A stretch of DNA of 64,000 bases, taken from positions 62,923 to 126,922 of the forward strand of contig NZ_LMRV01000044.1 of assembly GCF_001428245.1 (NCBI RefSeq), given 5' to 3'. Shown here in pieces: positions 58,829-64,000 of the stretch. Positions within the stretch are counted from its first letter, which is position 1, and each line of letters opens with the position of its first letter. The DNA comes from Paenibacillus sp. Soil522. GTDB taxonomy: Bacteria > Bacillota > Bacilli > Paenibacillales > Paenibacillaceae. The notes beneath the pieces were generated by a model, which worked only from the letters and a program-made list of their open reading frames with translations, was not told the DNA's origin and did no database searches. Made by a program: the position numbers and the translations under genes.

Positions 58829-59854
58829 ATGCGGAATATCGAAATTAGGCCTAATCTTAAAACAGCCGGAGGAGAGTTCAGCGATATCATGGTGGGCGGG
58901 CGGTTTGCCGGCACTTTAGCATTGGTTTATCGCGAAGGAGACCGTATCACGGGATCCGTCCAGCTGGAAAAGGATTCATTGAAGCCTACTGACAAACATC
59001 GCGTCGAATCTTACCTGAAGGATTATATTCAATCCTTCATCCACGCAGTCCGGGCTGAAACATGCGATGTTGTCATGACGTTCAGCCGTTACGATCATAT
59101 TGTAACTATGGATCAGGAGGATTATGAAGCTGAGACGGAGGAATATGATCCCCGAGACCAATCTGATTACAGCGAACGGCAACCCGCTTTTATTTCCGAA
59201 GAGGATGAAGATTCACCGGAGGATTGGGAATCAGCCGAGTACGAGTTGGTAATGGTGAACAAAAAGCGGAATCGAATCGAATATCATATTTACGACAACA
59301 AAGGAAAATGGATTGCTGAAGCTATCCTTAGGACTGACCATGCGGACATTTCGGGCGACGTACGCTGGGTTTTCGAGCCGGATGATAACGAAGTCCAAAA
59401 TATTACTGAGCTGCTGGTTACAGATTTTGATGAAGAGACGATAGATACATTCATGATTAACCATAAATTCGACGGGGAACTATTAGAGACCGTAGAATTG
59501 ACCCATGAAGATTTATTGGATACCCCGATAGAAGAAATTGGGGACATTCCGAAGAAGAAAGATTACAGCGTTATTTTAGCCCGTGATGACGGAGATGTAT
59601 TAACTTACGAGATTTACCAACAAAGTGCAGGAAAGCTGCCGATCGGTACCGCCACAGTAAACATTGAGCATCGCCGATTAACCGGCTTCATTGATTTCCG
59701 TCACCGTTCAAACGTTAACAATGCAGAAGTCATTTCCTCCCTGCTGATGCAGGAACTTGACAAAGAAAAGGACTATAGCGGCTTAAACCTCTCTCTGATG
59801 TTCAAAAATGAACTGGTAGACGAGCTTATTTTTGATAACGAGCCCGTACATTAA
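58829..59854 (+). CDS. Unknown three-repeat acidic protein
   Basis: A ~341-residue acidic soluble protein built from three related ~90-residue units. Each has a strand pair ending in I.G.V or LTGFI (RITGSVQLEKDSL, ADISGDVRWVFEPDD, RRLTGFIDFRHRS), then a helix, then a strand (CDVVMTFSRYDHI, IDTFMINHKFDGELLETV, LNLSLMFKNELVDELIF). An acidic linker (~100-145) separates units 1 and 2. ATG 58829 follows GGGAGGCGAAAAGC. It closes the spore cluster before a strong terminator. I do not recognise the family. Confidence 0.7.
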   Translation: MRNIEIRPNLKTAGGEFSDIMVGGRFAGTLALVYREGDRITGSVQLEKDSLKPTDKHRVESYLKDYIQSFIHAVRAETCDVVMTFSRYDHIVTMDQEDYEAETEEYDPRDQSDYSERQPAFISEEDEDSPEDWESAEYELVMVNKKRNRIEYHIYDNKGKWIAEAILRTDHADISGDVRWVFEPDDNEVQNITELLVTDFDEETIDTFMINHKFDGELLETVELTHEDLLDTPIEEIGDIPKKKDYSVILARDDGDVLTYEIYQQSAGKLPIGTATVNIEHRRLTGFIDFRHRSNVNNAEVISSLLMQELDKEKDYSGLNLSLMFKNELVDELIFDNEPVH

Positions 59855-59926
59855 TTAAATTGACTAATGATGAGTCAGTCAGGATAGATTGAACCGGGCA
59901 CCTGCTGAAATCAATAAGCTTATCAG

Positions 59927-59968
59927 GAGGCATGTTTCTATCGTAGGATTACGATAGAAACATGCCTC
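59927..59968 (+). terminator. Terminator of the spore cluster
   Basis: A perfect 19-bp stem (59927-59945 with 59950-59968) with a 4-nt loop, then CTTCATTCG. Confidence 0.8.
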
Positions 59969-60034
59969 TTCATTCGATTAAAGTCCGAATCTATGAAAAT
60001 CGAGGGGTGGTGATAGGGATTATGTTGCCTCCGG

Positions 60035-61498
60035 TCAATCCAATTGCCGGGAAACATAATCCGCCGTACGAATCGCCAGTGCAGCTGTAGTCAACGTCGG
60101 ATTGGCAGCTCCTGTAGTTGGCAATACACTGTTGTCAGCGATATAGAGGCCGGATACGCCGTGAATTTGACCGTAGCGGTTGGTTGACGAGGTAGACGGA
60201 TCATCTCCCATACGACACGTTCCCATTACATGATAGTCGCTTCCGGGAAGAGCTATACAGATTTCAGGCTGCTTGTTTGCTCCTAAGACAGAAGCAGCTT
60301 TATTTAAACGATCCGCCAATTGCGCAAGGATAGACTTATCTTTTTCACTGAAAGAAAAATGAACTTGAATCTCTGGGACTCCGTAAGAATCCCTTCTGCT
60401 GGGATCCAGGAAAAGCCTGTTTTCATAACGGGACTCCACCTTGCCAAAAGACCATGTACTAGCATGATATTCCGCAGCGTTATCGAGTGTTTTATATCTC
60501 TCGGAGATGCCAAACTGGATTTGATTCGTTTCTTTTTCCGTCTGCGGAATCAAAAGATTAACCGTTTGCAGGCTATTCCCGACGGCACTTTGTGGCTGCT
60601 TCACTTGGAAGCTTGATGACAAAAAAGAATGAATGGTTAAATAATGACCGATCGCTCTTCCTTTTATCCCGGAGGAAAGCAAGAGGCGCGGGGTTTGAAA
60701 AGCGTTTGCTGAAATGATTATGTTTTTTGCTTTTAATTCATAAGCTTTTTTCTCAGGAGTCATTACCTTAATGCCGTTGACTTTCCCTTGATCCGTAAGG
60801 ACTTGTACGGCTCTGGCATTGATCGCCAAATCGAACGGCCGCTGCATGAAGGCTGAGCCTAAAAAGGAGATAGAACTGAAATATACGACAGGGCCATATT
60901 TGGCCGGTTCCAGATTTTCTGCCCGCGGAATGATAGTTGCTTCGGGAAAACCACCCTCCCAAAGACGGGTAAGGAACGATTCGGAAAGCGGATACTTCGT
61001 CTTTGTGACGGTCATTTGCTGTTCTGCGATATTGTAATATAACTCCAATTCATTTCGATCTATAGGATAATTCAACCATTCGGAAATGAACATGCGAGGG
61101 CTTGCCAAACCCCAGAACAAATTCATGCCTCCAAGACCAATTACTTCTCTAGCGCCAGGCAAGTCAGGAAGGAGATTGCCAATATGCCTTGAAATTTTTG
61201 GATTTAAAAAATAGTCATTAAATCTGAGCGTAGGAAGGTTTCCAGCATGGGTTTGTAACAAGATCGGTCCTGCTTCCACAACACCGATTTTTTTACCGGT
61301 ATTCCGCAGCTGTTCACATAACCTCCAGATTGCCGCACCGCCGCCCGCCCCTGTTCCAACGACGATCACATCATAATCCGTTCCAGCCATTTCATCTAAT
61401 GAAGTTAGTGGAATAAATTGATCCTGCAATTTCCCTGGAACCTGTGGGGGACAAAAAGGGATGCCGGTGAGATTTCTGTTTCGCATAAATATTCTCAT
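60035..61498 (-). CDS. GMC-family oxidoreductase
   Basis: A 487-residue FAD enzyme of the glucose-methanol-choline family. The FAD motif is DVIVVGTGAGGGAAIWRLCE (~residues 43-62) and the C-terminal active site is GSDYHVMGTCRMGDDP (His ~436) and GAANPTLTTAALAIRTADYV (Asn ~475). It probably oxidises a sugar or polyol alcohol. There is no signal peptide. The start ATG has only a weak GGACTGAG site. Divergent from the kinase gene. Confidence 0.85.
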   Translation of the reverse strand: MRIFMRNRNLTGIPFCPPQVPGKLQDQFIPLTSLDEMAGTDYDVIVVGTGAGGGAAIWRLCEQLRNTGKKIGVVEAGPILLQTHAGNLPTLRFNDYFLNPKISRHIGNLLPDLPGAREVIGLGGMNLFWGLASPRMFISEWLNYPIDRNELELYYNIAEQQMTVTKTKYPLSESFLTRLWEGGFPEATIIPRAENLEPAKYGPVVYFSSISFLGSAFMQRPFDLAINARAVQVLTDQGKVNGIKVMTPEKKAYELKAKNIIISANAFQTPRLLLSSGIKGRAIGHYLTIHSFLSSSFQVKQPQSAVGNSLQTVNLLIPQTEKETNQIQFGISERYKTLDNAAEYHASTWSFGKVESRYENRLFLDPSRRDSYGVPEIQVHFSFSEKDKSILAQLADRLNKAASVLGANKQPEICIALPGSDYHVMGTCRMGDDPSTSSTNRYGQIHGVSGLYIADNSVLPTTGAANPTLTTAALAIRTADYVSRQLD

Positions 61499-61589
61499 TA
61501 TTTTCTCAGTCCTTTTCTGACGACCTTATATAATGAATATTTACAGTCCATTATTTATATGTTCTTTTTTTGCATGATAAGGTTTCACA

Positions 61590-61604
61590 GTGCAAACGTT
61601 TCCC
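61590..61604 (+). promoter_or_regulatory. Candidate cre site before the second kinase gene
   Basis: GTGCAAACGTTTCCC matches the core TGNAANCGNTNNC of the CcpA site, missing only the terminal W positions. Confidence 0.35.
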
Positions 61605-61678
61605 TAAAATTATCATGCATGCTAAAATGATTAGAAAAAAGTATGAAAATAGTTATGTATGGAGGGTTGTAGAAGAAA

Positions 61679-63379
61679 ATGACGTTGAAGAGAAGAATTT
61701 TTTTAATATTTCTAGTCAGTTCTGTGGTGCCCTTTTTAAGTATTTTTATCATTTCGAACTACACGATTGACAAGATATTTGACAATAAAATTGAGAGCGG
61801 AATTAACAGTAATTTAAGACAAGTTGAACTTTCTTTAGGGAATTCCATAAGCAATCTAAATCATATTTCACAACAATTAGCATATGGCGGCAATATCGTA
61901 AAACAAATAGACGATGTCTTGTTCCAAACGATGGATCGTTATCAAAGAATACAAACTAAAAATCAGTTGAAAAGCGAACTGAACTTGATAACCTTTTCCA
62001 ACCCCAATATTGGACTAGCGCTTTACTATATCCAGAAAGAAGATGCCATTCAATTTGAAAACTTCCCTGTAAAAGAAACATTTTCAGTAAATTCTTTGCC
62101 TTTGCTAGCTAAGTATTATGATATTACGTATTTCGGACCCCATAAAAGTATGAACGAGTCTGATAATCAAATCGTGTTGTCAGCGTTAAGAAAGGTAGGA
62201 TTGCCGGATCGTGATGATGTCTACGTTTATATTGAAACCGGGTTTTCCTTGACCCAAAACATTCTAGATAACAATGAATATGGAGGAGGCTTATCTCATC
62301 TTATTTTAGACGGGAATGGTCGAATCGCTTATAGTGAGGTTCCGGAAATATTTATGAATGGCGCACAATTCCCCGATTTTTCGAAGGAGGAGGGGACCGG
62401 TTTATATAAAGATCATTACTGGTTTAAGCAGACCTCTAATCAAAATTGGAGTGTTGTTTCCGTTATTTCACAGACTGACTATCACAAAGAAAAAGACCAA
62501 TGGATGCTTCAAATATTGCTGGTTTCGCTGTTTTTTATTTGCCTGACCATTTTGCTCGCTTGGATGCTTTGGAAGATGGTATACAAGCCGTTAAACCTTT
62601 TTCATTCCGAGATTAAATGGATGTCTCAAAATCGCTTAAAACCGCAGCTTGAAAAAACGAATATTCCCGAATTTGATTACTTATTAAGACAATTTTCCGA
62701 AATGAAGGAACAGATCTGGAATTTATTTAAAGAAGTAGAGCAAAAGGAAAAAATACGTGTAGATCTTGAAGTAGAAAAACTGCTCTATCAGATCAACCCA
62801 CACTTCTTGATGAATACCCTTGATACTGTGCATTGGCTCGCCATGATCAACGGGCAAAAGGAGATTGACCGGCTCGTAAAGTCGCTGAACAAGCTGTTGT
62901 ATTACAACTTGGGTAAAATGGGACAAGTATCAACCATTGAGGAAGAGATCGACGCGTTGAGACAGTATCTTGTTTTACAGCAAATTAGGTACGATTTTCA
63001 GTTTGATGTTCGGATAGGAGTGGACGAGAGTGTCCTAAAACAGCCCGTGCCGCGCTTTATACTGCAGCCATTGGTTGAAAACTCTTTATATCACGGCTTA
63101 AGCGATGATGGATATATTGAGGTCAGTGTCGCATTGGATAAAGATATTCGCATATCCATTCATGATAATGGAGCAGGGATGAAGGAAGAAACGATCCAAG
63201 AGATCCTGAATAATCGCACGATTGAACATAAGAAAGTCGGGATGGGAATTGGCATGAATTATGTTAAACGAATGCTGGATGCACGTTATGGAGATAATGC
63301 GAGTCTGGAAATAAAGAGTGAAGTCGGCAAGGGGACAAGCGTATTGTTGACTTTGCCTCTGAGCAGGGAGGATACGTGA
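61679..63379 (+). CDS. YesM/LytS-type sensor histidine kinase
   Basis: A 566-residue kinase: helix 1 (~8-28), Cache-like sensor (~30-275), helix 2 (~280-302), HAMP-like region, phospho-His in YQINPHFLMNTLDTVHWLAM (~375), ATPase domain with LQPLVENSLYHGL and GMGIGMNYVKRML. The stop overlaps the regulator start (TGATG). The signal is unknown; neighbours do not include a transporter within the window. Its ribosome site (GGAGGG) is ~14 nt before ATG, rather far. Confidence 0.88.
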   Translation: MTLKRRIFLIFLVSSVVPFLSIFIISNYTIDKIFDNKIESGINSNLRQVELSLGNSISNLNHISQQLAYGGNIVKQIDDVLFQTMDRYQRIQTKNQLKSELNLITFSNPNIGLALYYIQKEDAIQFENFPVKETFSVNSLPLLAKYYDITYFGPHKSMNESDNQIVLSALRKVGLPDRDDVYVYIETGFSLTQNILDNNEYGGGLSHLILDGNGRIAYSEVPEIFMNGAQFPDFSKEEGTGLYKDHYWFKQTSNQNWSVVSVISQTDYHKEKDQWMLQILLVSLFFICLTILLAWMLWKMVYKPLNLFHSEIKWMSQNRLKPQLEKTNIPEFDYLLRQFSEMKEQIWNLFKEVEQKEKIRVDLEVEKLLYQINPHFLMNTLDTVHWLAMINGQKEIDRLVKSLNKLLYYNLGKMGQVSTIEEEIDALRQYLVLQQIRYDFQFDVRIGVDESVLKQPVPRFILQPLVENSLYHGLSDDGYIEVSVALDKDIRISIHDNGAGMKEETIQEILNNRTIEHKKVGMGIGMNYVKRMLDARYGDNASLEIKSEVGKGTSVLLTLPLSREDT

Positions 63380-64000
63380 TGTCGATAAAAGTTCTTGTGG
63401 TAGATGACGATAAACTAGTTCGCAGAGGCCTGATTTCGTTTATGCCTTGGGAAGATTTCAGCATGGAGGTAGTCGGGGAAGCGAGTAATGGTGAGAAGGC
63501 ATTAAAGTTTTTAGAATCACATGCAGTCGATTTGCTGCTTACAGATCTCTCCATGCCGGTCATGTCCGGCATTGAACTTATGAAGATCGCGCGAATGCGG
63601 TTTCCGCATCTGCATATGGTTGTATTGACGCTGCACCAGGATTTCGAATATATCCAGGAAGCGTTAAGGCTGGGCGCAATCGATTATATTGCCAAGGTGC
63701 AGATGGAAGAGGAACAGTTTGAAGAAATTCTTGGTCGAATAGCAGCACGTATTAACGAACAAAGAAGTCAAAGCATAAAATCGTTAAATCCGGATCAAGC
63801 TATTGCCGAAAATAAGTTTGCTTATGTGCTTTTATCCTTGAATCATGAAATTGATCATAATTGGCCTCATGAACTGCAGCTTTCTACATCTGCAGTCATG
63901 ATGGAAGCGGATCGAAATTGCTCTGTGTGGTTTACTAAAGAAGAACAACAAAGTGAAGTGTTTGAAACATTATCGGAGAAGGTGCGTGTGGAACCGGAGA
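63379..64000 (+). CDS. YesN-family response regulator (3' end outside window)
   Basis: The first 207 residues are visible: receiver domain IKVLVVDDDKLVRRGLISFM, phospho-Asp in LLLTDLSMPVMSG (~55), and the segment GAIDYIAKVQMEEEQFEEIL, in which Lys sits where the conserved receiver Lys is expected. The following linker has begun; the AraC DNA-binding end lies beyond 64000. It overlaps the kinase stop by one base. Confidence 0.88.
   Translation, partial: MSIKVLVVDDDKLVRRGLISFMPWEDFSMEVVGEASNGEKALKFLESHAVDLLLTDLSMPVMSGIELMKIARMRFPHLHMVVLTLHQDFEYIQEALRLGAIDYIAKVQMEEEQFEEILGRIAARINEQRSQSIKSLNPDQAIAENKFAYVLLSLNHEIDHNWPHELQLSTSAVMMEADRNCSVWFTKEEQQSEVFETLSEKVRVEPE

Overview
The window looks like chromosomal DNA of an aerobic, spore-forming, polysaccharide-degrading Firmicute of the Paenibacillaceae (Paenibacillus/Cohnella type). 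This is inferred from gene content: several carbohydrate ABC importers, YesM/YesN two-component pairs, GH43 enzymes, a caa3 oxidase operon, sporulation genes (CotF-like, YhcN/YlaJ, 2Duf, a possible gamma-SASP), strong GGAGG ribosome binding sites and frequent TTG/GTG starts. No rRNA, tRNA, CRISPR array or prophage was seen.

Layout. 1-5.2 kb: a TrpD2/YbiB-like gene cut by the window edge, a heterodimeric ABC exporter (YheI/YheH = BmrC/BmrD type) preceded by an overlapping leader ORF, and a small acidic protein. 5.4-7.0 kb: a secreted GH43 whose N-terminus carries a scrap of a GH30 enzyme, followed by 850 bp holding only fragments. 7.9-16.1 kb: a ribose-type sugar importer (ATPase, permease, lipoprotein) followed by its probable sensor set: YesN regulator, YesM kinase and a second membrane-anchored sugar-binding protein, an arrangement like XylFII-LytS-YesN. 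16.2-20.5 kb: YitT protein, MFS carrier, a glycerophosphodiesterase that appears to start at ATT, and a DoxX-like membrane protein. 20.6-22.4 kb: copper locus with two CsoR operators, csoR, copZ, only the last ~47 codons of copA, and a His-rich lipoprotein.

22.9-35.8 kb is the most striking block: a nine-gene unit with two solute-binding proteins (one a ~1,000-residue membrane-anchored fusion), two permease pairs, an NHL/TPR protein, a YIP1 protein and a large DUF5696 protein, and no ATPase of its own. It is followed by an ArsR-type regulator divergent from a GH43 arabinofuranosidase-like gene. 38.0-42.6 kb: NADH oxidase with two Rex-type operators, an SDR gene whose 3' end abuts an IS200/IS605-type TnpB element (TnpB lacks its RuvC-III motif), and GTP cyclohydrolase II.

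43.2-46.8 kb: DUF1657 and 2Duf spore proteins, HxlR regulator divergent from an aldo/keto reductase, and a YhcN/YlaJ lipoprotein. 47.0-52.6 kb: caa3 oxidase operon ctaCDEFG plus a DUF420 protein, behind a good sigma-A promoter. 52.8-55.0 kb: NatAB/YhaQP-like exporter. 55.2-57.1 kb is a decay zone with a frameshifted AraC regulator, an MFS scrap and a VOC gene with an aberrant tail. 57.2-59.9 kb is a cluster of small spore-type genes and an unfamiliar three-repeat protein. The window ends with a GMC oxidoreductase and a second YesM/YesN pair, the latter cut by the edge.
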